Positions 37,919 through 50,009 of a DNA stretch of 64,000 nt are shown here, piece by piece. The notes under the pieces were generated by a model that had not been told where the DNA came from, did not search any database, and saw only the letters and a list, made by a program, of their open reading frames with translations. Position numbers and translations under genes: made by a program. Positions within the stretch are counted from its first letter, which is position 1. Each line of letters begins with the position of its first letter. Source of the stretch: Multifurca ochricompacta (taxonomy: Eukaryota > Basidiomycota > Agaricomycetes > Russulales > Russulaceae); contig WTXG01000025.1 of the NCBI GenBank assembly GCA_022496185.1, forward strand, positions 186,001 through 250,000, read 5' to 3'.

Positions 37919-39653
37919 ATGTTTCAACCAGCTTCTCCAGCCTCAACATTACCACCACCACCACCAACGAGTATAGCCGACTTGCTGCCCGAGAAGTGCA
38001 AGTTGCCGACACTTTACAGAAGCAACCTGGATCTGAACGACATTTCCCTTTCCTCCCCCTGCCATGGCTGGCCAAATGGCGTATCTATACCCATCTACCC
38101 ACGAAGGACTGTATAGCACTCTCCAGCACCTGCCGTCAGATGTACAAATTCAACACATTTGCATACACACACCTGCAATTCACGCCCCCAAACACGCTCT
38201 TCTCCCTCGCGCGCTCCATCTCCCTGCTTGGCGAGGTGCTTGCGTGCTCACCTCACTACGTGGAGGCAGTCCGTACTATCCGGATTGTGGGCTGGAACAC
38301 AATGAATATCCCCGAGGGCTGGGACCACGATGTGGTATACAATGCCCTAGACGAGGGGATCATGTGCTTGCTCGAGTATGGGCGACATGTCTACTCTCTG
38401 ACGCTCGATCTCAGCCTCACAAAGTCTATCAATTATTTACCCAAAACTTTTACGGCGCTCACGCGGGTGCGTACCATCCGTGATGTACGCCTTGCGACCT
38501 TTTTGCCTCCCACATATGCGCCCGAGAGCAATCCCCCTCTGAGCAGCGACCCCGACGAGGAGCCGCCTGCGTATGAGAGGGTTTCTCTGAGCGTGTGCAG
38601 CGGTGGGTGGCTGCCAATCATGATGCGCGACCCACGGAAGTTGCGCTGGTTCGGGTTCTCGATCTGGGATAAAGGTTGGCATTCTGGAGACGTAACTTGG
38701 GCCATGACACTGGGTCGAATTGCGGAGGTAGCAGCTGAGCTCGAGACTCTTGTGCTGAGCGGAGGAAAGCACTTTGATCCCAATATACTCGGGGAGGTGT
38801 TGCAGTTCGGTTTTGTACGTGAATCCCCAGAGATACCTCCATTCAGTGGTTGACAGATAACGGTACAGGCTAACGGGGTCCTTGGGAAGCTGCGCTCGTT
38901 ATCAGTAAACACAAACACCCTTAGTATATCTGGCTGAGACACCTTTTCTCTGGGTTCTCTCGTTCCTCGGTTACGCACTTGAGATCGTTGTCAACCACAA
39001 CGGTGAATGGCTGCGCGACTTTGGCCCTCTATATATTTTGGAGCTCGCCAAGCTTGTCCCAGATCTTGAGGAGCTCTCACTTGATCAGGTGGGGATGTGG
39101 GGAGTGGTTCCGCTACCAGGCCATTTGGTCAGTACCGCACCCGGTTGCATGCACACGAGGTTTGATACAATTCCCCGTTTAGAGAGCCTGGGGTGAGGCA
39201 TTTCGAATGTTCAGGAAACTTCGTCGCATTGCTCTCGCTAGCATGTTTGTCCTTGATGTATGTGATCCCAGGCCTGTAATTGGCGATGATAATAACGAGG
39301 AAGAGGAAGATGGACAAGAAGATGCCGGGATGGATTTAGATGAGGGAGACGAAACTGAGGATGAAGAGGAAGAGGAAGAAGTCATTCCTCTAGATGTGAA
39401 GGGCACCTTGGCATCCAATCTTGTTTACCTCGCCGCTTGGGCGGACATGTTTCTCGAGGAGCATCTCCGGAAGCTTGCGCCGTTTAAGGAGATCTGGTTC
39501 CTTGATAGTCGCTTTGCCGGTAATTATGCTGCTGGATACGACCAGCGCGTAGTGTTGGACGAAGGTGGGAGAGCAGAACACATGATTTGCTACCCTAAGA
39601 AAGAGCGATGTGGTTGGTGGTGGGACGAAAGTGACCAGATGCTGTTGGATTGA
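37919..39653 (+). CDS. F-box-like protein with acidic insert
   Basis: The start MFQPASPASTLPPPPPTSIA is followed, after a one-base break near 37985, by VADTLQKQPGSERHFPFLPL. An F-box-like stretch comes next: LPWLAKWRIYTHLPTKDCIA then LSSTCRQMY. Such domains recruit Skp1 for SCF ubiquitin ligases. The rest has the irregular leucine-rich layout usual in agaricomycete F-box proteins (LFSLARSISLLGEVLA, LYILELAKLVPDLEELSL), an acidic insert of about 35 residues at 39292-39385, and a C-terminus ending SDQMLLD. At least two introns lie between 38814 and 39200. The match to the F-box consensus is moderate; no substrate can be named. It sits between two BAG paralogs. Confidence 0.6.
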
Positions 39654-39754
39654 TAGACTAGATTAGATTGTGTATTGATGGTGTTTGAAGGTGTTATGTA
39701 ATGTAATCTGCTGGGGGCTGCTGACTAATTTGTTACCATTACCAGTTTAGGAAG

Positions 39755-39767
39755 TTCTGGCAAGTTC
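39755..39767 (+). promoter_or_regulatory. Degenerate heat-shock element
   Basis: TTC-tg-GCA-ag-TTC: three alternating units with one mismatch, about 140 bp upstream of the second BAG gene. Weaker than the element in front of the first BAG gene. Confidence 0.35.
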
Positions 39768-39903
39768 TACTAATTTCGAGACTTAGCTCGTCTCGTCTCG
39801 TCGTTCCTCCTCTTATCCTTTGAATATATATAAATATCAAAATGTCACTGTCACCTCAACCAACCAACCAAAAACTTACATCTCATCTTCGACACTCACC
39901 ATC

Positions 39904-41818
39904 ATGATCAGCTTCCATCACTCCTCACCCTACTATTCCACTCATCACCACTTGGTCTACCCTGATGATGCGTTCAGTTCACCATTCGCCTATCAGCCCC
40001 TTTATTCCTCCTACCTTTCCCGGTCCACAGACCCTGAGATGCGATATCGTCGTTCCCTCGCCGAATATCTTGCTGCTGAAAAAGAATACAATACAATACT
40101 CCGCTCACGTGAAGAGGCCATTCTGAGAGCTCGTGCTGATGCCCTTTATCGCCAAGAGCAAATGCGCCTGCATCTTGCCCAGGTTGTTCGCGCACGCAAG
40201 GAACAGAAGGCAAGGCAGCTCGAGGAGGCCCTTGCCAAAGCACAGGCGGAGGACTTGGCTGCGCAGACGACAGTTCCCATCTTCCCTGTTGTTTTCAGCG
40301 TTCCTCACCACCATAGAACCACCGTTCCTGCGACTCGGCTGTCTTCTCACTCTTCGCCTGTAAATGACCCTACGGGTTTGCCTGATCCCATGCCTCAATC
40401 CGACATTAAGGTATGCGGTGTATGTCTTCTGTTTGTCTGACTCGACTCGCTAACATGTTTGATCAGGTTCAGGCAGAGCCAGAGCATGCGGTAATGAAAG
40501 CAAAAGACTGTGCCATTTCCTCCACGAGATGAAGGGAGGCTCTATTCCCACTTTGGAGACTTTTCTCAAAAACCGTCTTCAGAAGATTGCTGGCGATGAA
40601 GAAGTTCGAGATGTTGCACGTGCTATTATCCACCTTCTTGACCAAGGTACTTCTGTGACTGGCCATGCAACTGGCCATGCGCCGCCATCAGAGGTAAGTT
40701 GTTGCCCCGCGTTTTTATCGATTTGTTCATCGGCAACTTCTCTATAGGAACAGGTTGACTGTATAGGACGGCCTCCGACGGCGCTGATCTCTCTCGTTCT
40801 GATGCCTTCCAAGGCACTGCCGCCGAGACAGCGAAGGCGTCGTTCCGTGCTCACCGCGCCGCGGCGGTCGAGAATACATCCCCTGTACCTCCTAAGAGAG
40901 CCCCTTCTCCCCATGCAGCCATTCAAGGCATCCGCACCACTCTAGCTCAAATCTCTGCAGATTTCTCTCTTCCACAAGCTCTCGACTTCTCTGACAAAGA
41001 AGCGGATGGGCTTGCGTACTCGCCTGTCAACGCGCCTATAAGAATGTATGAACATGCGCTTGACGAGCTGCTGGCGCAGCTTGATGCCGTTGAGAGCGAT
41101 GGAGATGAAGATGTTCGCTGGAGCGAAGAGCTGCCGTAAAAGAGGTGGAGAAGGCCATCGACGACGTCGAAAGGAAGGTTAGGGAGGCAAGAGAACTCAC
41201 GAAGGAGGGTACCACCGTCGGTGTACTGGTTCCCGCTGAAGTCCTCCCGAAACCAACCTCGGTGATGATGACAACAAGCCAAGGGCGGGTGCACCTGCCG
41301 TGTCAATCGGAGACGACAATACGTTTGTTAGTCACTCAAGTCCTGCCTCCCTCTCGACGTCGGACTCTGAAGGACCATCATCTCCCGTTGCGACCCATGC
41401 CAGACCCGCGTCTGGTATCGACACCCTTGAAGATGCATCTCCTTTCCCGATACTAGACTCTACTGCCAAGGCCGCCGCTGCTCCAACACCATCCCCAGAA
41501 CCGATTACGGCCCTCGCTAAGGCGGACCGCCCCAGTGGCGATGGTGCCCTGGAGTCGGCGCGTAATGTTGCTGTCGAACAATTCTCACCCGCACTTTCGA
41601 AACGATCTTCTTTCCCCATGGTCTCGGAGACACCTACGAACGTTGCTACTCCTGCTATTCCCCCAACATCAACCCCAGTCTCTCCCGTGCTTCCCCCTTC
41701 TTCACTTCCTGAGGACGACTTAGTCCCTCAGCTTTCTGTGTCACTGCGGCACGAAGGAGATGAAGCAAGTTCGGATGACGCCGATGACGAAGGTGAATGG
41801 TCCGAGGTTGAGGCATGA
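39904..41818 (+). CDS. BAG-domain protein with W-x-x-V tail, UIM degenerate (paralog 2)
   Basis: Paralog of the gene at 34728. The start MISFHHSSPYYSTHHHLVYP leads to MRYRRSLAEYLAAEKEYNTI, aligning with the coiled-coil region of paralog 1. LETFLKNRLQKIAGDEEVRD, then VARAIIHLLDQG, aligns with the UIM region of paralog 1, but the key Ser is Leu. The BAG domain is at about 40925-41190: IRTTLAQISADFSLPQAL, PIRMYEHALDELLAQLDAVE, then, after a missing base near 41118, AAVKEVEKAIDDVERKVRE. The C-terminus DDEGEWSEVEA closely matches the WSEVDA tail of paralog 1. Introns lie at about 40411-40466 and 40693-40747. Other one-base breaks fall near 40500, 40780 and 41270. A TATA-like ATATATAAA lies near 39825. 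Confidence 0.78.
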
Positions 41819-43182
41819 CTCTGATACAGACTTTGCACTTCTCTAAATTCTGATGTAGATTATATACATGTATTCTTATGCATACTGTTCTCGTTGTCTC
41901 TATAATTGAATAATTGAACATACCCAGCCTACTTGCGTTTCTTTGTGCTTGCTTCCGCCTGTTTCACAAGTGGAACCGTCATGGTGAGACTCAATCGGCG
42001 GCTATCGTTGAATTGATACAATCAGATCGACCCTCATCACCACCACACCTGAGATTTGGGGATCTTCGTAACCTTGTCATACTCTGTCATCGAAATCTCT
42101 TTAGGTTGATTTTGGGACCACACGACTTGATACTACGTGTGATGTGCATCCATTGGCTCATAGTCATTCTCCATCGGCTTGCATCTGAACTCGTCGTATT
42201 TGTCTAGAGCTGAGAAGACACTCTCAATCTATAAAGGTGTGCTCGATAATTTCCAGGCTGAGTTTTGCTGCGCTAGCCGATGTCACCCTGTACCTTAGTC
42301 CAGCTTCAGATACAGGACACATCCTTTATCTCACGTTCATCAATTTTACGAATCGAGATTGATACAGACTCAACGACGTTTCGCGCATACACAAGGTGTA
42401 ATCCATCTCCTGCGTTGGGTGACTTTGTTTTCGGGCTGCTGACCGCCGAACGCGGCTATGGAGACCCAGACCTCTTCTGGGCCGTGGTCGAGTTTGTGGG
42501 CAGACGCAGTCACTCCGTACTTACTTCGCTGTGCATAATGAGTCTAAACCCTGATTAAATACTGTCGGGTCTTCTGTGCATGGAACGTCGCCCATTCCGC
42601 GCGAACTCGATCTACCCGCCATTGATGACACAGGATTGATGGTAAGTTCGCTTCGTCCGGTTTTCTTGAGAGATCAGCACACATTACACGATTTGCCGAG
42701 AAGGTTCAAGTTCCTCTCTCTGCCTTTCGACATTAATATTTCGCCAGTAGGGCAAGGTGTCTTGTGCCATGGTCCTCCTTGCGCTCCGCCTGGTGTACCT
42801 AGATGACTATTTCAGTGCCATTCATCATACGGGTGATGGACAACACCTCGGACATTGGTCCGGGTGACAGGCGGAATTTTTCATGATATGGTTGCAGCAT
42901 ATGGGAGTTTTTGTGCGATAGGATAAAAGTGTATATCCATCATCCAGGTTTGTCTATGCTAATTAACTATTATCACAGTTGTGCTTGGGCAGCCGGTGCA
43001 CGAGCAGGAAAGGGAGTCAGACTGGAAGTGAGTAGCCCACAAGGCACAAGGGTGTCATCGTGACTTTGGCACAGCAGATGATCGTGTGAAAATATTACGT
43101 CATTAGAAACGAGACGCGCCGCGCGCCAAAAGCAAGAATTAGAGTCACAGTCGAGGGCGACGACGACGGCAAACGATAGACT
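41819..43182. other. Intergenic region with possible gene fragments
   Basis: About 1.36 kb. Some reads look protein-like, such as LSFAALADVTLYLSPASDTG in one frame (about 42257-42317) and PSPALGDFVFGLLTAERGYG in another (about 42405-42465), but no frame continues and no family is recognised. It could be a decayed or poorly sequenced small gene. From 42830 on nothing is seen until RPO41. Confidence 0.3.
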
Positions 43183-46100
43183 ATGATCCCCCTTACTACT
43201 ACACGGGCAGCCCTCAAAAAGACAAAGACGACTTTATTGTCGTACTCTCGTCAACGCCTCCCTCGCCCTGCTCGTTTATATTCCACTCCTACAAAACGCG
43301 CTAACGCGCCAGCTTTTGACGCGATTTCCCCTTCCCTCCCTGACACCTATCCTGCCTTTCTTCCGGCTCATCCAACTCTTGTAGACTCCCATGGTAATGC
43401 TCAAAATGATCCTGGCACAAGTGACATGCACACCTTCCTTCGCATTCGCACCCCGTACACCATCCTCCCAGCCCCCTCCCCCGAGACAAACACTCAGAGC
43501 TGAATGACCTCTATTATACCGACTCTCCTACACGGGATACAATTGCCGTTATGGATGCTTGCCTCCATAATTGCTACGACATCCCTCGCGCCAAGGAAAT
43601 TTTTGACGATTTGCGCGCTAAGCGTGCTGAGCAGATTCTTCACCCTCGTCTCTACACAGCGTTCGTGGAGGCTTACCTTGACATGGCCCTCAAGGAGCCC
43701 GAGAAGAAATCCCTCTGGGTCGAGGACGCCTGGTTACTCCTAGATTCTCTATTTAATGGAAAGGAGAAGGTCGTGGTCACAACAGGCGCATACGCCCTGG
43801 CGCTTATTGCCTGGTTGAGGTGCGTCCACACTTCTTTCACGTTCCTAGTTTGTTTTCACGGTTTCACAGATACTCTTCTGAGAACTCACCAACATACATT
43901 GACGGAATCACAAGTCATACACCTGCCTCCCTGTTGAAAGGTATTGTTGACAATCAGATGTCTGTCGTCACGGTTGTATCAGACCGCGCCATTAAGTCCT
44001 CAGAAGAAGCACAAAATATCATTCGCGCCCTCACCAAAGCGGCTGTCCAGCACAATTACCCTGAGATTATTCGCGAGCTGGGCCAAGCGGAAGCTATGGG
44101 ATCATCCCTTCCGGATCCCTACTTGGACGTGCCCGAAGTCCGTCCTGTCACTGTCAATACGGTGGGTTATTTTGCCTTTCCAACCTGTCATATCATTCAC
44201 TTTCCCTTAGCCGGTTCTAAATGGGGATGGCACTCCCTCAGGAGAGACAGAGACAGAGATTCCTTTCAACCTCGACATTCTTCGGAAGCACCTCGCCCAC
44301 GTTTCTCTTGCAAGACGGGTACTTTCAGAGGACCTCGCCGCGCGGCAAAAACTTATGGAAGATTCTGTTTACGACGTCGCAGTTCAGCGCATGCGACGGC
44401 AGCTGAACTGTTCAAAGAGCTCGGACTAGGCGATTCAGTTTTGAAGAAGCAGGATTTGCAACTATGGATGTGGCAATGGCACCAACTTCTCCAAGCTCGC
44501 TTGAAAGAGGACATCGAACTGCTCATTGAAGAGGAAGCCAGTAAGCTCACTTCTCTAGAACCCTGACAATTCACTCAGTATCACTGGTCAGAGACGGCTC
44601 CTGGCCAGAAAAGGCAGACCCAACCACTTGGACCTTTCCTCTCACTTGTCAAGTCCGACAAGCTCTCTCTCATCACCATTCTTGAGATCATGCGACTGCA
44701 GGGTTCAGGTGGCGTTGCCGACGGCATGAAAACTGCACGTGGTCTTGTCAGCGTTGGTAAGGCCATCGAACTCGAGTACAAAGCGCAGATGTGCAAGAAG
44801 AACAACATCACCGTACCCTCCACCGCACGAACTGGCGAGGCTGGTTTCTTCTCTCGCTATTCCTACCACAATCTTCACGCGCGGCGGGTCACAGCGCGAA
44901 AGTTTATGGAAGACGCAGAAGAGTGGACGAGTGACTGGACCCAAATTTTGCGAGTGCGAGTCGGCAGCTTCCTGGTGGACCGTTTGATGGACGTCGCGAA
45001 GGTGATCCGCACTGGCACAAACAAGCGGACAGGTGAACTCGTTGAGGAAGAACAGCCTGGATTCACGCACTCTTATGAATACCTTCGTGGGTTTAAACTT
45101 GGTATCATCAAGCTGAACCCAGTCGTGGCGGAACGAATGGCAAAAGACAGCATTCGAGATACAATGCACCCACGTCATTTGCCCATGCTTGTTAAGCCGA
45201 AGCCATGGTTAAATTACAATGAAGGAGGCTACATCTACAATAAGAGTGCGTACGTCTCTTGGGGCCAAACTGCGACGATTTAAAGCCTCTCATAGACCAG
45301 GTGATGCGCTTCAAGGATTCACAAGAGCAGCAACAGTACCTCAAACACGCGTCCTCTCGTGGGAATGTCGAGCTCGTGTACGCTGGTCTTGATGTCCTCG
45401 GCTCGACGCCGTGGCAGGTCAATCGTAAAATTTTGATGTCGTGCTCGAGGTCTGGAATGCGGGCTATCGTCTTGGAAAATTACCTCCTGCCGTGTACGAT
45501 GAGCCCGAGCCCGAGAAGACCCCTGAAATGGAGACGGATCAGAAGGCGCGAAGCATCTTCATCCAACGTCAGCGCCAATGGCTAGTGAGTAAGGCAAACA
45601 ACCACTCCGACCGGTGTAACGTCAACTACAAGATTGAGATTGCGCGTGCAGTAGGTTTACTTCCCGTCTTTTCTACGCGGTCATTTAATTTAATCTCTAC
45701 CTCAAGTTCTTAGGCGATATCTTCTACCTGCCTCACAATCTTGATTTCCGTGGCCGTGCCTATCCACTTCCTCCTCACCTGAATCATATCGGCGACGACC
45801 TTAGCCGTGGTTTACTTCTGTTCGGCGAGGCTAAACCGCTGGGCGAGCGTGGTTTGCGGTGGCTCAAGATCCACTTGTCAAATTTGTATGGTTATGATAA
45901 GGCAACTTTCGATGAACGAGTTGAATTTGTCCACAAGCACCTAGATGACATTTTTGATAGCGCGGTAAATCCGCTAAATGTAAGTCTCTCTCCCTTCCTA
46001 CATTGCAGAAGATTAAGGCAATATATCTTTTCCTTAGGGTAACAAATGGTGGCAAAAAGCGGATGACCCTTGGCAGTGTTTGGCGACTTGCATGGAGCTT

Positions 46101-47693
46101 AAGGCTGCGCTGGATTCGCCCGACCCGCATGCGTACGAGTGTGCGCTGCCAGTGCACCAAGACGGTACATGTAATGGGCTGCAGCATTATGCTGCACTCG
46201 GCGGCGATGCACGTGGTGCGCGCCAAGTCAACCTTGACATCACCGACAGGCCTTCAGATGTTTATACATATGTCGCAAACATGGTCGAGAAACGCATGCA
46301 GGAAGATCTAGAACGGAATCCTGATAACAAGTTTGCCAAACTGCTGATCGGAAAGATCGCGCGGAAGGTCGTGAAGCAGACGGTCATGACGACGGTATAT
46401 GGTGTCACCTTCGTCGGTGCGCGAGAGCAGATTGAGAGGCAGCTGAAAGACCGTGGTGATGTTCCTCTGGAGGAATGCTACCTCGCGGCGGCATATCTCG
46501 CTAAGCAGGTACGCAGAGTCCACTTCTTTTCAGATAACTGGATTTCAATGTGATTTCCCAGGTGCTACAATGCATCGGCGACCTGTTCCAAGGCGCGAAC
46601 GACATCATGAACTGGCTCACTGCCTCTGCGCGCATAATCTCGAAGTCCGTACCAAGCGATCGTGTTCTTGATGCTATGGAACCCGATCAACCATCGAGAT
46701 CCAAGAAAGTCAAGGGTGCCTCTACACGGCTTCGCAAGGAGCAAATGACTGCCGTAGTGTGGACGACGCCGCTAGGGCTGCCAATCGTCCAGCCATATCG
46801 CAAGGTCAAGCGAAAACAGATCATGACCAGCGTGCAATCGGTGTATATCTCGGACCCGAATGCACCTGCTGAGGGTGCGCGAATGCCAGTCACTTGAGAT
46901 AGTTATGAGATATTCACTTGTCTATAGTTAACTCTCAAAAGCAGGCGTCTGCTTTCCCGCCTAATTTCATTCACAGCTTAGATGCGACGCACATGCTGCT
47001 CACCTCTTTGGAGTGTCGGGTACGTTCATATATAGTCTGCGGTGGTGGGGGCAGGACGTACTCACGATCGTTGTAGACGCAAGGCTTGACCTTTGCCTCC
47101 GTTCATGACTCCTACTGGACACACCCTTCCTCGATTGATCAGATGTCCACCATCATCCGCGATACATTCATTGCATTACACTCTTCCGATGTCCTTGGTC
47201 GACTTCTTAATGAGGTATATATACTTCTTCTCGGCTTCTTGCCGTCACTTACGCTGTTCTAGTTCCGCGAGCGCTATAAGGGTTACAAAATCCCAGTTGC
47301 GTCCTTAGGGACCTCGCAGACGCTCAAGCAGCTCGGTATCCTTGATACTGCTACAGACATGACTTCTCGTCGCTCTAAGATTGCTAGCAGACCACCTCCG
47401 AACCTGCCACCGTGACAGCGGAGGAGGAAGACGAAGAGCCAGCAGAGACAGAGCACCCGCCGACGGTGTCAGTGCTCTCAAAAGAAGAGGTAGTGAAGCT
47501 GTTGAAGCCAGGCCGTGGGCAGTCAAAGCGAGCCAAGGGTACCGTCGCAAATGCGGCATCACAAGGCAAGCCAACACCGGAAGATTCATTAGAGGGCAAG
47601 TTCGTCGACCTCGTGGACTTGCTTCCGCCTGTGCCAACGAAGGGAGAGTTTGACGTGAACAAGATCAAATCATCGCTTTACTTCTTCTCTTGA
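43183..47693 (+). CDS. RPO41: Mitochondrial DNA-directed RNA polymerase
   Basis: Single-subunit, T7-like polymerase that transcribes mitochondrial DNA. The N-terminus [20 protein letters not shown] is basic and Ser/Thr-rich, as in a mitochondrial presequence. The N-terminal domain contains [20 protein letters not shown] (a PPR-like helix pair). Polymerase blocks in order: [40 protein letters not shown] (motif A side), [20 protein letters not shown] (motif B with Lys and Tyr), [13 protein letters not shown] and [17 protein letters not shown] (motif C with the His-Asp). A Glu/Pro-rich insert at about 47413-47470 precedes the terminal [10 protein letters not shown]. Many introns. One-base breaks are near 43497, 44400, 45285 and elsewhere. 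Confidence 0.93.
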
Positions 47694-48357
47694 TTTGTCC
47701 GCCTCTAACTTCTTTGGACCTATACTTTGTGTATCTTTGCTGTTATTTTAACGTCATCCACCCTCTCGCCTGTCGTCATGCAATATCCATCTTATGCTTT
47801 TTTTATTGCACCTATTTGATTTCGCTCGTTCATGCTCGCCGCCTCACCATTTTTTTTAAAATCTCCACATACTAATAGTGCACGTCATGTACCTTACATA
47901 CTTGAGGCAATCTGTCTGTCACCTCACCTCGCATTGGCTGTTCTTTGTGCGCGTCACCGTCAAACGCGCCGCATCAAAACACAGCATATTACAGATACAC
48001 CGGAAGTTATGGAGAGTCCATGTGCATCGAGCCCAACCTCGGTTCATTTTTCCCGTGTGAAACACATCAAGCTGACCTTGACCTTGGTGGAAAATGCTTA
48101 AGCGATAAGATGGAATGGGGAAATCAAAACCTAAATCACTTGGGCAAAATTGTTAGAAGCACACGACAGCTCGGCGCAACGGACGCGGGTTCCTCATCCC
48201 GCGAAGTCCAAACGCCCATCTAGGTCGTTGTCCACTGTCTGTTTATCCACATGTTAAATATATTATATCGATGTAAAGCATTATGGTAGATGAAGTGGTA
48301 AAGTGTCCTGGAGATGGTAAAGTGCAGAGGAGGAAATGGAAGTGTGTACAAGGTATC
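47694..48357. other. Intergenic region
   Basis: RPO41 3' flank and the end of the unknown gene on the other strand. No gene seen. A hairpin-like GCGGG...CCCGC at about 48185-48203 resembles a tRNA T arm, but there is no cloverleaf around it. Confidence 0.45.
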
Positions 48358-49850
48358 TTAAATGACATAGCGGTTGAGTTGGAGGATGGGTTGCCACTTC
48401 CCTGAGAGACGTGGATAACTCCTATAAGCATGACCTGCTCCTTGGTGATACCACCACTCCCAACTCTCCAGCTTGGATCTTGGCAAGGAAGTCGTTGAGC
48501 CTCCTACCACATCGTCAGCATCGAATCGAACAAACGCCATCACGTGAGGTCAGACTCACGTCTAGGAACCTGCCAACCGCGCTTGCGACTCGTTTCGCGA
48601 ATTTCTCGAGTGTGATCGTGTTGTGGGCTGAAGTTTGGTCCTTGGTCATAATTTGGGTGAACCACTCGCCATAACCAGGCCACTAAGAGCGGACGTCAAC
48701 GATCAATACCCCATATAATGACGCACGGCTGTATAGAGAAATACTCACGTTTATGCGGATATACGTGGTAGAGCAATCACCGACTGGGGCTGCAGTTCCC
48801 AGACCCAATAACGTCCCGCAATCGCCCGCGATGGCTTTGAGTAAGGGTAAACCGAAGTTTTTCCGATCGTTGTGAACAAAGAAAATTGGCATATTTAGTG
48901 GCACGTGGGCGTATCGCTGGGCGTCAGATGGGTTCTGGGGTGACCAAATCCGCTGTGGGACGACTGTTCCACCCTGGCGAATTGCAAAGTCGAGAAGCCA
49001 AGCGGGTTTTCCGTGGATGAGAACGGAATGACGAGCATTTTGCATGGCAGGATTCGTGATGAAGAAAGCGTAGGGCCACTCGTGAGAACCCATTGGTTGT
49101 AGAGAACGCGCATCTACGCGTAGAAGACGGGCGAAGTACCAGGCGGCGACTTGAGGACCAAACATCTGGGAGATGTTGCCGTCGATATGTAAATCCATCT
49201 GTAAACCCTCATGTCAAGACGTGTTAACTATGAAGAGAGAGCTCGTACTGTTTTTGAAGGGAATGCGAGATTGTTTTACTGAAGAGTGTGTTGTTAGCAA
49301 TTGCTCGACCCCCTTCTTATAGTAGATGGAATGGCATACAGTGGTGGCATTGCTTTGTGTCGCTTTTCTGTAACTGGAGTAATGAGTCAGGTCCGATAAC
49401 AGTGCGGGTTGATACCCAATAACAACAACAACCGCGAAGGTTTTGGCGCCGTTCACGATATAGACTGGATGTCTGAAGACTAAATGCTTGGGAATACCCA
49501 TCGTTTTGCACCGCAGGAATTCCGTTCCACCGACGAGTGAGTGGGCGTCCCGGAAGATTATGAGCGGCAAAAGTGCGTAACGCTTGTGTAAGGGAGGGAA
49601 ACAATTTACCGAACAGACCGACCGAAACCAGCAGATCGGAGGACAAGCGCACTTAAGGGACGATGTACATCATCGAAGCGCGCGAGATGTGAAAAGTCAT
49701 ATCGCATCGAGGGGGTCTAGGTGCGTGTACCCGGATCGTGGGGACTGTGGAGACGGAACGAAGTTGTGATGAAGATGACTGTATGACATACACGTTGGAT
49801 AGGCTGTGTTCCGATGATTTTCTTTAACCACTGGATCTAGAACAAAGCGG
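48358..49850 (-). CDS. Unrecognised basidiomycete protein family, copy A (frame-broken)
   Basis: I cannot name a function. Readable blocks, N to C: ENHRNTAYPTCMSYSHLHHN; MRLSSDLLVSVGLF; MGIPKHLVFRHPVYIVNGAK; then, after an intron, MDLHIDGNISQMFGPQVAAW, YFARLLRVDARS, GSHEWPYAFFITNPA, GKPAWLLDFAIRQGGTVVPQ, RIWSPQNPSDAQ, NMPIFFVHNDRKNFGLPLLK and AAPVGDCSTTYIRI, then a WPGYGEWFTQI-type block, LEKFAKRV, GGITKEQVMLIGVIHVSQGS and QLNRYVI. Copy B at 53404 has the same order. A base lost near 48405 (AGTGG here, AGCTGG in copy B) shifts the frame before the shared C-terminus. The 5' boundary is approximate. Similar proteins occur in several copies in agaricomycete genomes as far as I recall. Possibly a pseudogene. 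Confidence 0.55.
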
Positions 49851-49927
49851 CGAGGACGAGAATCACAATAATCGTTTAATACGATTTTATTGAGAACATG
49901 CGAACCCCAATTATGTTGGAGCATCAA

Positions 49928-50009
49928 CACTAGCACCAGCACCAGCACCAGCACCAGTACCAGCACTAGCACCAGCACTAGCACTAGCACCAGCACCAGC
50001 ACCAGTACC
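49928..50009 (+). repeat. (AGCACC)n hexamer minisatellite
   Basis: About 13 copies of AGCACC with AGCACT and AGTACC variants. On the minus strand it reads as an open Leu-Val repeat. It lies directly upstream of copy A of the unknown family; copy B has no such repeat. Confidence 0.85.

Noticed and set aside
48150..48225. Possible tRNA from a T-arm-like GCGGG-TTC...CCCGC hairpin
   Set aside because: The loop has eight bases and no acceptor, D or anticodon stem can be paired around it.
49697..50002. Leu-Val-rich open frame as a membrane protein
   Set aside because: The hydrophobic part is simply translation of the AGCACC minisatellite; no support as a separate gene.
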